A DNA stretch of 6,935 nucleotides, taken from assembly GCA_021790295.1 (NCBI GenBank), contig JAJYIC010000129.1, positions 1-6,935 on the forward strand. Direction: 5' to 3'. Position 1 is the stretch's first letter. Every line of letters starts with the position of its first letter. The stretch is from Pseudomonadota bacterium. Its GTDB lineage: Bacteria > Pseudomonadota > Alphaproteobacteria > ATCC43930 > CGMCC-115725. Below are positions 1-5,805 of the stretch, in pieces. The translations under genes were made by a program, and so were the position numbers. Below the pieces are notes generated by a model. That model made no database searches. It was not told where the DNA came from and saw only the letters and a list, made by a program, of their open reading frames with translations.

Positions 1-777
1 GCCCATGCGATAGGCGACCTCTTCGACGCAGGCGATCTTGAGGCCCTGGCGAAGCTCGATCGTGCGCACGAATTCGGAAGCTTCGAGAAGGCTGTCGTGG
101 GTGCCGGTGTCGAACCAGGCAAAGCCGCGCCCCAATCTTTCGATCCGCAACGACCCGCGCCGCAGATAGGCGTTGTTGACCTCGGTGATTTCGAGTTCGC
201 CGCGCGCCGAAGGCTTGAGAGAGCGTGCGATCTCGGTGACGGCGTCGTCGTAAAAGTAAAGCCCGGTGACGACCCATTGCGATTTTGGCGCCTTCGGCTT
301 TTCCTCGATCGCGACCGGTTTTCCCGCCTCGTCGAACGCGATCACCCCATAGGCTTCGGGATTGCGCACCGGATAGGCAAAGACGCTCGCCCCCTCTTCC
401 TGCAACGCCGCGGCTTTGAGAAGATTCGCCAGCCCGACGCCATAAAAGAGATTGTCGCCGAGGATGAGAGCGACGGGCTTTCCGGCGATGAATTCGCCGC
501 CGATGAGAAAGGCTTGCGCGAGCCCTTCCGGTTTCGGCTGGATGGCGTAGGAAAGGGCGACGCCCCATTGCCTGCCGTCGCCGAGAAGCGCCTCGTAACG
601 CGAACGATCCTCAGGGGTGGTGATGACGAGGATCTCGCAGATGCCGGCAAGCATCAGGGTCGAGAGCGGATAATAGACCATCGGCTTGTCGTAAATCGGC
701 AAAAGCTGCTTGCTGACGGCAAGCGTCACCGGATAAAGCCGGCTTCCCGTGCCGCCGGCGAGAATGATGCCTTTCAT
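1..777 (-). CDS. rfbA: Glucose-1-phosphate thymidylyltransferase (RmlA/RfbA), C-terminus cut by window edge
   Basis: The enzyme makes dTDP-glucose and pyrophosphate from dTTP and glucose-1-phosphate, the first cytoplasmic step of dTDP-L-rhamnose synthesis for surface polysaccharides. The ATG lies at 777-775 and the frame stays open to base 1, giving 259 residues. The family is usually about 290 long, so roughly 30 C-terminal residues are off the window. The N-terminus carries the nucleotide-binding signature [16 protein letters not shown] (residues 1-16), then [12 protein letters not shown] (22-33). LGDNLFYG contains the metal-binding Asp108. Further on are the sugar-binding stretches [22 protein letters not shown] and WFDTGTH, all typical of short RmlA proteins. 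Its start codon overlaps the rfbD stop (ATGA), so the two are surely co-transcribed and probably translationally coupled. No key residue is missing in the visible part. The function assignment is very secure. Confidence 0.96.
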   Translation of the reverse strand, partial: MKGIILAGGTGSRLYPVTLAVSKQLLPIYDKPMVYYPLSTLMLAGICEILVITTPEDRSRYEALLGDGRQWGVALSYAIQPKPEGLAQAFLIGGEFIAGKPVALILGDNLFYGVGLANLLKAAALQEEGASVFAYPVRNPEAYGVIAFDEAGKPVAIEEKPKAPKSQWVVTGLYFYDDAVTEIARSLKPSARGELEITEVNNAYLRRGSLRIERLGRGFAWFDTGTHDSLLEASEFVRTIELRQGLKIACVEEVAYRMG

Positions 778-1679
778 CGGGCCTCCTTTCCCTTGGCCGC
801 CGGCGCGGGAACGAGAAGTTCCTTGACGAGCGCGGCGACGCCTTCCCGCCACGAAGGCTGTTGCAAGCCATAAGCCGCGGCGATCTTGCCGCAATCGAGA
901 ACGGAGTTCTTGGGGCGCCGGGCCGGGGTCGGATATTCTGCCGTCGTGATCGCCTCGAGCCGAGTCCGGCCCGAGAGAAAGGGCGCCGCGCTTTCGAGCA
1001 CCGCTTCGGCAAAGCCGTACCAGCTCGTGGGCGGGGCGCCGGCAAAATGGAAGGTTCCCCACACCGCCCGCTTTTCGCGGATCATCGAGGCAATGGCGGC
1101 AACAGCAACGGCAATCTCTGAAGCGGGGGTCGGAGAGCCGATCTGGTCCTTGACGATGCGCAAAGGGGCGGCGCCCGCGGCAAGGCGCAACACGGTCTTG
1201 ACGAAATTTCCGCCGAAGGCGCCGAAAACCCAGGCCGTCCGCAGGATGACGTGATCGGAAAGAAGGGCGCGCACCGCCCTTTCGCCCGCCTCTTTGCTGG
1301 CCCCATAGACGCCTTGAGGATGGACCGCATCATCTTCGCGGTAAGGGCCCTCTTTTTCCCCGTCGAAGATGTAATCGGTTGAAAGATGGATGAGCGGAAT
1401 GCCGCCGCCGCGGCAAGCTTCGGCAATGTTTCGCGCGCCCTCGCAATTCACCTTCCATGCCCGCGGGGCTTCGCTTTCGGCGCGGTCGACGGCGGTATAG
1501 GCCGCGAGGTTGACGACGCAGTCGGGCTTTTCGGCAAAAAGAGCCGCGAACACGGCCCCTTTGTCGCCGATATCGACCTCTGTCCGAGCAAAAGGGAGAA
1601 GTTTGAAGGCAGGCGGCAAAGGGGCGCGGCCGAGTTCGCGTCCGACCTGTCCTCCAGCGCCGAAAACGACAAGCTTCAC
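774..1679 (-). CDS. rfbD: dTDP-4-dehydrorhamnose reductase (RmlD/RfbD)
   Basis: This enzyme catalyses the last step of dTDP-L-rhamnose synthesis, the NAD(P)H-dependent reduction of dTDP-4-dehydro-L-rhamnose, in the cytoplasm. The 301-residue product has the family's usual length. It is an extended SDR with the Rossmann glycine motif GAGGQVG (residues 7-13), the [12 protein letters not shown] stretch (57-68), and the catalytic triad Thr101 (in LSTDYIFDG), Tyr125 and Lys129 (in YGASK). The predicted start is GTG (1679-1677), chosen because [13 protein letters not shown] begins where the family normally begins. No strong Shine-Dalgarno sequence sits at the right distance; there is only a purine run AGAGAGA. 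A better AGGAGG lies about 30 bases further upstream, inside an inverted repeat. It is the first gene of the minus-strand pair. rfbB and rfbC are not upstream of it, so they must lie past the left edge or elsewhere. Confidence 0.96.
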   Translation of the reverse strand: MKLVVFGAGGQVGRELGRAPLPPAFKLLPFARTEVDIGDKGAVFAALFAEKPDCVVNLAAYTAVDRAESEAPRAWKVNCEGARNIAEACRGGGIPLIHLSTDYIFDGEKEGPYREDDAVHPQGVYGASKEAGERAVRALLSDHVILRTAWVFGAFGGNFVKTVLRLAAGAAPLRIVKDQIGSPTPASEIAVAVAAIASMIREKRAVWGTFHFAGAPPTSWYGFAEAVLESAAPFLSGRTRLEAITTAEYPTPARRPKNSVLDCGKIAAAYGLQQPSWREGVAALVKELLVPAPAAKGKEAR

Positions 1680-1689
1680 CGCGGTCTCT

Positions 1690-1721
1690 CTCTAGGGCTG
1701 CTCAGCTCTCGCCTCCTAGAG
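1690..1721. repeat. Inverted repeat CTCTAGG-N18-CCTAGAG in the rfbD leader
   Basis: Two perfect 7-base arms (1690-1696 and 1715-1721) flank 18 bases. They begin 11 bases before the rfbD GTG start, read on the minus strand. The arms contain CTAG, a tetranucleotide generally rare in proteobacterial genomes, and the right arm overlaps an AGGAGG on the minus strand. It could be a protein-binding operator or a leader stem-loop near the rfbD start, but a 7-base match at this spacing may also arise by chance. The structure is seen in the sequence; the function is a guess. Confidence 0.3.
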
Positions 1722-1745
1722 GAACGATTTTTACCCTCGCATGCG

Positions 1746-1775
1746 TTGCCTCGGGTGCGGCCACGGACCTATCTT
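1746..1775 (+). promoter_or_regulatory. Possible sigma70-type promoter for the cupin gene
   Basis: TTGCCT (1746-1751) and TATCTT (1770-1775) are separated by 18 bases and match the -35 and -10 consensus at four of six positions each. The predicted transcript would start near 1782, about 55 bases before the cupin ATG. Each copy of a 12-bp direct repeat lies on one side of the proposed -10 box, which would suit an operator. The match is modest and promoter prediction by eye in GC-rich DNA is unreliable. Confidence 0.25.
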
Positions 1776-1790
1776 CGACGGCCACGGACC
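1758..1790. repeat. Direct repeat CGGCCACGGACC, two copies 21 bp apart
   Basis: The 12-base word CGGCCACGGACC occurs exactly at 1758-1769 and again at 1779-1790. The period is 21 bases, about two turns of B-DNA. The copies lie in the non-coding spacer between the divergent rfbD and cupin genes, so protein coding does not explain them if the cupin starts at 1837. Same-face tandem sites are typical of regulator binding. Alternatively it is a small chance duplication. Confidence 0.4.
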
Positions 1791-1836
1791 AGGGCACTCT
1801 AAACGCGCCTTGGCGATGGGCCAGAAGGAGGAAGGC

Positions 1837-2250
1837 ATGACCGTATTGAAAGCGAACGCCCGGGCGACGCGGCAGGGTGCGGCGGCCAATTTTACGGGCG
1901 TCGTCTGGCAGGACGAAGTGGTCGTCGGCAAGGCGCCGTCGCGTATGCGCGCCACCGTTGTTTCCTTTACGCCGGGGGCGCGCACGGCCTGGCACGCCCA
2001 CCCCGTGGGGCAGGTTCTTTATTGCCTTTCCGGGGTCGGCCGCATCGCCATCGGCAAAGGGTCGCGCCCGCAAGCGATCCATCCGGGAGACACGGTTCTG
2101 ATCCCGCCCGATACCGAGCACTGGCACGGCGCCGCGCCGGACCGCCTGTTCTCTCATCTCGCCTTGTCCGAGACGGGCGACGGAGGGAAGGGCACGCAAT
2201 GGGGCGAACACGTCAGCGAAGAGGACTACCGGGCCGAGCTTTTGCCCTAA
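1837..2250 (+). CDS. Single-domain cupin protein, similar to cupin hydroxynitrile lyases; substrate unknown
   Basis: A 137-residue single-domain beta-barrel cupin, cytoplasmic, with no signal peptide. Cupin motif 1 is seen as GARTAWHAHPVGQVLYCLSG (residues 47-66), placing the metal ligands at His53, His55 and Gln59. Motif 2, HPGDTVLIPPDTEHWHGAAP (82-101), supplies His95 or His97. From memory, the H-x-H-x3-Q spacing, the HWHGAAP block and a following SHLAL resemble the manganese cupin hydroxynitrile lyase of Granulicella and its relatives. Many members of that group have no known substrate, so the natural reaction is not assigned. I chose the ATG at 1837 because AAGGAGGAA (1825-1833) lies just before it and the family begins here. 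The frame is open further upstream to an ATG at 1741, but that extension covers the direct repeat and looks unlike protein. It is divergent from rfbD and converges on the enoyl-CoA hydratase. It might be an accessory enzyme of the CoA pathway or a stand-alone gene. Confidence 0.88.
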   Translation: MTVLKANARATRQGAAANFTGVVWQDEVVVGKAPSRMRATVVSFTPGARTAWHAHPVGQVLYCLSGVGRIAIGKGSRPQAIHPGDTVLIPPDTEHWHGAAPDRLFSHLALSETGDGGKGTQWGEHVSEEDYRAELLP

Positions 2251-2270
2251 AAGGGCGGCTTTCAACGCCC
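2244..2270 (-). terminator. Weak hairpin(s) in the convergent gap, possible terminator for the enoyl-CoA hydratase gene
   Basis: Read on the minus strand, GGGCG and CGCCC pair across an 8-base loop (plus coordinates 2266-2270 with 2253-2257), directly followed by TTTT. That is the layout of a short rho-independent terminator spanning the enoyl-CoA hydratase stop codon. An alternative hairpin GCCCT-AAA-AGGGC (2244-2256) spans the cupin stop codon and could act on either strand. The stems have only five pairs and the T-run is short, so termination would be weak. Confidence 0.3.
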
Positions 2271-3041
2271 GATAAAGCGCGGCGGGCGCTTTTCGACAAA
2301 GGCGGCCATCCCTTCCTTCTGGTCGGCGGTCGTAAAGCAGAGCCGCGCGCCTTGGCGTTCGGCTTCGAGCCCCTGCTCCAAAGAGGTCGAGAACGCCGCG
2401 AGAACCGCTTGCTTGGCGAGGCGCACCGCGACCGGAGGTTTCGCGGCGATCCTCTCGGCCAGTTCGAGCGCCCGTTCGAGCGTCTTTTCCGCCCCCACGA
2501 CTTCGGCGACAAGACCCGCGGCAAGCGCGGTTTGCGCGTCGATCGTCTCTCCGGTCAGGATCATTTTCATGGCGAGAGACTTGCCCGCGACGCGGGTGAT
2601 CCTTTGCGTGCCGCCGTCTCCGGGCAGCACGCCGATGTCGATTTCGGGCTGCCCGAAACGCGCTCCCTCTCCGGCGATGATGAGGTCTGCGGTAAGCGCG
2701 AGTTCGTGGCCGCCGCCGAGGCAATAACCGTTGACCGCGGCGATCAGCGGTTTGGGGAAACGCTCGATGCGCCGCCAAGCCTCCTGCCGCAAGGCGTCGT
2801 CGATCGCGGCAAAGCCTTCGGCCACCATCTCCTTGATGTCGGCGCCGGCGGAAAAGGCGCGTTCGCTGCCGGTGAGAACGACCGCGCGCACCGCCTCTTC
2901 GCCGGCGGCGGCGAAAAGCGCCTCTCCGACTTCGCGCAAAAGCCCGCCGGAAAGAGCGTTCAATTGCCGCGGGCGGTTGAGCGTCAAAAGACGCACGCCT
3001 GGCCGAACGTCTTCGGTGAGGATGAAGCGATACTCCGCCAT
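2262..3041 (-). CDS. Enoyl-CoA hydratase/isomerase (crotonase family)
   Basis: A crotonase-fold enzyme of 259 residues, the normal length for a short-chain enoyl-CoA hydratase, which adds water to trans-2-enoyl-CoA to give (S)-3-hydroxyacyl-CoA. The first oxyanion-hole segment is AFSAGADIKEM (residues 62-72). The second is GYCLGGGHELAL (105-116), which holds Glu113. FGQPEIDIGVLPGDGGTQR (129-147) holds Glu133. These two glutamates match the two catalytic acids of true hydratases (Glu144 and Glu164 in the rat mitochondrial enzyme), so hydratase activity is likelier than isomerase or dehalogenase activity. The ending RPPRFIGR is typical. The ATG at 3041 is preferred over a longer open frame reaching 3164, because AGGAGG sits 7 bases upstream and MAEYRFIL aligns with family N-termini. 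It is divergent from the CoA-transferase operon across a 140-base spacer and so likely belongs to the same pathway. Acyl substrate unknown. Confidence 0.94.
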   Translation of the reverse strand: MAEYRFILTEDVRPGVRLLTLNRPRQLNALSGGLLREVGEALFAAAGEEAVRAVVLTGSERAFSAGADIKEMVAEGFAAIDDALRQEAWRRIERFPKPLIAAVNGYCLGGGHELALTADLIIAGEGARFGQPEIDIGVLPGDGGTQRITRVAGKSLAMKMILTGETIDAQTALAAGLVAEVVGAEKTLERALELAERIAAKPPVAVRLAKQAVLAAFSTSLEQGLEAERQGARLCFTTADQKEGMAAFVEKRPPRFIGR

Positions 3042-3129
3042 TTGGGCCTCCTGCGGCTTTCCTGCGAACCCGGGCGCGGCGAGCCCGCGCTCTTCGAGGT
3101 TTTCTTTTCCGCCTCCCGCCAAAGCGACC

Positions 3130-3158
3130 CTAATATCCCGCCGCGACGGCGTTCTCAA
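3130..3158 (-). promoter_or_regulatory. Possible sigma70-type promoter for the enoyl-CoA hydratase gene
   Basis: On the minus strand TTGAGA (plus 3153-3158, five of six -35 matches) precedes TATTAG (plus 3130-3135, four of six -10 matches) with an ideal 17-base spacer. Transcription would start near 3123, leaving a leader of roughly 80 bases before the ATG. The spacer 3042-3181 must also hold a plus-strand promoter for the CoA-transferase operon, but I see no convincing one. Confidence 0.35.
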
Positions 3159-3181
3159 CGGCAAACCGGGCGGGCAGCGGA

Positions 3182-4408
3182 ATGGATCTTCTCGAAGGCA
3201 TTCGCATCGTCAGTTTCAACCATTTCTTTATGGGGCCGGCGGCCATCCAGCATCTCGCCGACATGGGCGCAGACGTCATCGCCGTCGAGCCTCTCGAAGG
3301 CGCCTTCCAGCGGCATTGGGGGGGCGACGGGAACAAAAGGGTCAACGGCTTTTCGATGCTGATGCTGGCGGCAAACCGCAATAAAAGAAGCCTTGCTCTC
3401 GATCTGAAAGAGCCTTCGGGACGGGAGATCGCCCGCCGCCTCATTGCGACGGCCGATGTCGTGGCCGAAAACTTCCGCCCCGGGGTGATGGACAAGCTTG
3501 GTCTGGGTTACGAGGCTTTGCGGGCGTTGAAACCCGGCATCATCTATGCCTCCGGCTCGGGCTTTGGCGCCGACGGCCCTTACGCCCAACGCCCGGGGCA
3601 GGACCTTCTCCTGCAGGCGATGTCGGGGCTCGCTGCGATTACCGGAAGCCGCGGGCAAGGGCCGCGCGCGGTCGGCGTTTCCGCCGTCGACCATCATGGC
3701 GCCGCGCTTTTCGCGATGGGAATCCTCGCGGCTTTGCTGCGGCGCCAGCGAAGCGGAAAAGGCGGAAGGGTCGATACGAGCCTTCTTTCGGCCGCTCTCG
3801 ACCTTCAGCGCGAATCCTTCACCTGTTTTCTCAACGGCAGGCGCCCCGAAGAGGTGAGCGAGCCCGTGCCGATCGCCGGCTGGTATTTTTCTGCCCCTTA
3901 CGGGATTTACGCGACGGCCGACGGCCATATCGCCCTTTCGCTTTCCTCACTCGACGCTGTTTACGAGGCCCTCGAAGTGCCGGAAGAGCGCCGCCTTCCC
4001 GAAAGCGCGGCCTTTGCCGAACGCGAACGGATCGCCGCGGTCCTGGCCGAAGCGCTCGCCCAAAAGCCCTCAACCTATTGGACGAAAGCGCTTGCCGAGC
4101 GCGACCTCTGGCACGCCCCGGTCAACGATTATCAGGCGGTGATCGAGGACGCTCAGGTGCGGCACAACGAGAGCTTTGTCTCTCATCCCTGCGAGGGCGG
4201 CGAGGCGGTCACCCTTCTTGCCCATCCGGTGCGTTATGACGGCGCCGCCCCAAAGTTGCGCCTTTTGCCGCAAAGGCTCGGCGCACATACGGCCGCGATC
4301 CTCGAAGAACTCGGTTACGGCGGAGAGGAGATCGAAAGACTGGCCGAGGAAGGGGTCGTCGGGCTCGACCGCACACCCGGGGCGCGGCATGGCGGGCAGG
4401 CGCGTTGA
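3182..4408 (+). CDS. Class III CoA-transferase (CaiB/BaiF/Frc family)
   Basis: A 408-residue cytoplasmic enzyme of normal length for the formyl-CoA transferase/CaiB/BaiF family. These move CoA from one acyl-CoA to a free acid through an aspartyl intermediate, and so usually begin the breakdown of an organic acid. The N-terminal CoA-binding part reads LLEGIRIVSF (3-12), then GPAAIQHLADMGADVIAVEP (18-37), NRNKRSLALDLK (65-76) and AENFRPGVMDKLGLGY (95-110). The expected nucleophile is Asp170, in the segment GVSAVDHHGAALFAMGILA, followed by SGKGGRVDTSLL, the family signature. The start at 3182 gives the usual family N-terminus, with only a weak purine-rich ribosome site (GCAGCGGA). It heads the plus-strand run, with 108 bases before the MaoC gene. 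The family signature is unmistakable. Donor and acceptor acids cannot be told from sequence, since this family covers oxalate, carnitine, bile acids, mesaconate, benzylsuccinate and others. Confidence 0.94.
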   Translation: MDLLEGIRIVSFNHFFMGPAAIQHLADMGADVIAVEPLEGAFQRHWGGDGNKRVNGFSMLMLAANRNKRSLALDLKEPSGREIARRLIATADVVAENFRPGVMDKLGLGYEALRALKPGIIYASGSGFGADGPYAQRPGQDLLLQAMSGLAAITGSRGQGPRAVGVSAVDHHGAALFAMGILAALLRRQRSGKGGRVDTSLLSAALDLQRESFTCFLNGRRPEEVSEPVPIAGWYFSAPYGIYATADGHIALSLSSLDAVYEALEVPEERRLPESAAFAERERIAAVLAEALAQKPSTYWTKALAERDLWHAPVNDYQAVIEDAQVRHNESFVSHPCEGGEAVTLLAHPVRYDGAAPKLRLLPQRLGAHTAAILEELGYGGEEIERLAEEGVVGLDRTPGARHGGQAR

Positions 4409-4471
4409 CGGGCGAGGGCGGCGGGGATAGGTTTTGAAAGGGTTTTCGGGGGCAGAAAAGAAAATCGAGCT

Positions 4472-4491
4472 GCCGCAAAAGGTCTTGCGGC
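4472..4491 (+). promoter_or_regulatory. Hairpin just upstream of the MaoC ribosome binding site
   Basis: GCCGCAA (4472-4478) and TTGCGGC (4485-4491) form a perfect 7-pair stem with the 6-base loop AAGGTC. There is no T-run, so it is not a classical terminator. It ends 9 bases before the AAAAGGAG ribosome site at 4501 inside the 108-base gap. The second arm could instead pair partly with GCCGCAA-like sequence nearby, because GCGGCAAAAGG at 4496-4506 nearly repeats GCCGCAAAAGG at 4472-4482. Possible roles are mRNA processing or stabilisation between operon genes, or tuning of MaoC translation. Confidence 0.35.
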
Positions 4492-4516
4492 TCCGGCGGC
4501 AAAAGGAGAAGACGGC

Positions 4517-4978
4517 ATGGACGTCTTTGAGGCTGAGTTGGGCGGCGAGGTCCGCTTTGCGAAGACGATCGGCGAGACCGACATCTATCTTTTCGCCGGC
4601 ATCACGGGCGATTTTGCCAGCAATCACGTCAACGAAGAGGTGATGAAGCGTTCCTCTTACGGACGGCGCATCGCCCACGGCGTCCTTCTCGTCGGCTTCA
4701 TGTCGACGGCCTCCTCGCTTTCGATCGAAAAGGGCCTGGCGAAGCTCGAAGATGCGACGCCCGTTTCGCTCGGTTACGATCGGGTGCGCTTTCTCGCTCC
4801 CGTCTTTATCGGCGACACCATCGAAGTTTCCTACCGCATCGCCGAAATCGATCGCGAAAGGGCGCGCACCCGGGCAAAGATCGAGGTCAAAAACCAGGAT
4901 GGCGAACTCGTTGCGGTCGCCGAGCACATCATGAAATGGGTCAAAAACCCGAAAGAGGCGGGTCTCGCGGCCGAGTAG
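4517..4978 (+). CDS. MaoC-like (R)-specific enoyl-CoA hydratase
   Basis: A 153-residue single hot-dog-fold protein of the MaoC/PhaJ family, which hydrates 2-enoyl-CoA to (R)-3-hydroxyacyl-CoA or runs the reverse dehydration. The active-site helix is visible as DIYLFAGITGDFASNHVNEE (residues 22-41), with the catalytic Asp32 and His37 at the PhaJ spacing D-x4-H. The segment YGRRIAHGVLLVGFMS follows and is the conserved end of that region. A typical third block is VRFLAPVFIGDTIEV. PhaJ-type enzymes usually have N-P-L-H before the histidine; here it is A-S-N-H, a mild variation. The ATG at 4517 is supported by AAAAGGAGA at 4501-4509. It is followed after 13 bases by the SDR gene, so the two are surely co-transcribed. 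A SDR next to a MaoC hydratase suggests a hydration-oxidation pair acting on the same CoA ester, but the substrate is unknown. Confidence 0.93.
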   Translation: MDVFEAELGGEVRFAKTIGETDIYLFAGITGDFASNHVNEEVMKRSSYGRRIAHGVLLVGFMSTASSLSIEKGLAKLEDATPVSLGYDRVRFLAPVFIGDTIEVSYRIAEIDRERARTRAKIEVKNQDGELVAVAEHIMKWVKNPKEAGLAAE

Positions 4979-4991
4979 AGGCGAGGCGGCG

Positions 4992-5762
4992 ATGACGGGT
5001 TTGAAGGGTGAGTGCGCGTTTCTCACGGGCGGGGCGCACGGCATCGGGCGCGCCATCGCGGCGCGCCTCGCGCGCGAAGGTGCCGCCATCGCCCTTTTCG
5101 ATCGCGACGCAAAGGCGGGCGAAGAGGCCGCGGCCGAGCTTTCTTCTCGAGGCGGGCGCGCTCTTGCTTTTGCGGGCGACGTCGCCGAGGCGGATGCGCT
5201 CCGCCGCGCCGCAGCCGAGGCGGAAAAGCGTCTCGGGCCGATCTCGATCCTCGTCAACAATGCCGGGATCTGCCGCGTCGCGCCTTTTCTCGAAACGAGC
5301 CTCGGCGACTTCCGCGAGACCTTCCGCGTCAACGTCGAAGGGATGTTTCTCGCCTGCCGCGCCGTCGTGCCTCTTATGGTCGAAAGGCGCAAAGGCTCAG
5401 TCATCAACATGGCGTCCTGGAACGGAAAATCGGGGCGTCCTTTTTTCGCCGCCTACAGCGCGTCCAAATTTGCGGTGATCGGGTTGACGCAAGCGCTTGC
5501 CGCCGAGGTCGCGCCTTTCGGCGTGCGCGTCAACGCCATCTCTCCGGGGATCGTGGTCTCGACCGAGATGCGCCGCGAGATCGAGGAAGCGCATCGCCGG
5601 CTCGGTCTTCCCGCCACCGCGGAACGGCAAAAGGCGATCCCTTTGGGGCGTTGCGCCGAGCCCGAAGACATTGCCGGCGTCGCCCTCTTTCTCGCTTCTC
5701 CTGCGGCCGATTACATCACGGGCGAAGCGATCAGCGTCACCGGCGGGTTGTGGATGGATTGA
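4992..5762 (+). CDS. Short-chain dehydrogenase/reductase (classical SDR)
   Basis: A 256-residue classical SDR, the standard length, oxidising an alcohol or reducing a ketone with a nicotinamide cofactor in the cytoplasm. The coenzyme motif is TGGAHGIG (residues 12-19). NNAG lies at 89-92, the structural Asn is Asn114, and the catalytic residues are Ser142, Tyr155 and Lys159 (YSASK). Asp37, at the end of the second beta strand (LFDRD), favours NAD(H) over NADP(H), which suits a degradative oxidation. The C-terminus GEAISVTGGLWMD is typical of this family. The start at 4992 has an AGAGGCGAGG ribosome site and follows the MaoC stop by 13 bases. Given the neighbouring hydratases, a hydroxyacyl-CoA dehydrogenase role is plausible. 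SDR substrate range cannot be read from sequence, and a FabG-like reductase or a sugar/polyol dehydrogenase remains possible. Confidence 0.93.
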   Translation: MTGLKGECAFLTGGAHGIGRAIAARLAREGAAIALFDRDAKAGEEAAAELSSRGGRALAFAGDVAEADALRRAAAEAEKRLGPISILVNNAGICRVAPFLETSLGDFRETFRVNVEGMFLACRAVVPLMVERRKGSVINMASWNGKSGRPFFAAYSASKFAVIGLTQALAAEVAPFGVRVNAISPGIVVSTEMRREIEEAHRRLGLPATAERQKAIPLGRCAEPEDIAGVALFLASPAADYITGEAISVTGGLWMD

Positions 5763-5805
5763 GGCGTCCGGGCGGCTTTTGCCTCTCTCGCCAAAGGAGG
5801 AAGAC

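Noticed and set aside
1741..1836. N-terminal extension of the cupin to ATG 1741 or to ATG 1816
   Set aside because: The ATG at 1837 has AAGGAGGAA directly upstream and fits the family start. The extension covers a direct repeat, giving a duplicated G-H-G-P.
1702..2778. Minus-strand open frame linking the rfbD leader to the enoyl-CoA hydratase region
   Set aside because: It is very Arg-rich with no motif, and it is antisense to the cupin and in another frame of the hydratase gene. It does not represent rfbB or rfbC.
2022..3362. Long plus-strand open frame opposite the enoyl-CoA hydratase
   Set aside because: It is arginine-rich, low-complexity translation typical of a GC-rich antisense shadow. 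It overlaps both the cupin and the CoA-transferase and matches no family, while the genes on the other frames carry full motifs.
4070..5410. Long minus-strand open frame opposite the transferase end, MaoC and SDR genes
   Set aside because: Its product is Arg/Ala/Pro/Ser-rich without recognisable domains, and it runs across three well-supported plus-strand genes. It is a shadow of third-position GC bias.
5497..5805. 103-codon N-terminal extension of the aldolase frame
   Set aside because: It overlaps the SDR gene out of frame. The ATG at 5806 has a strong ribosome site and begins the family-like sequence.
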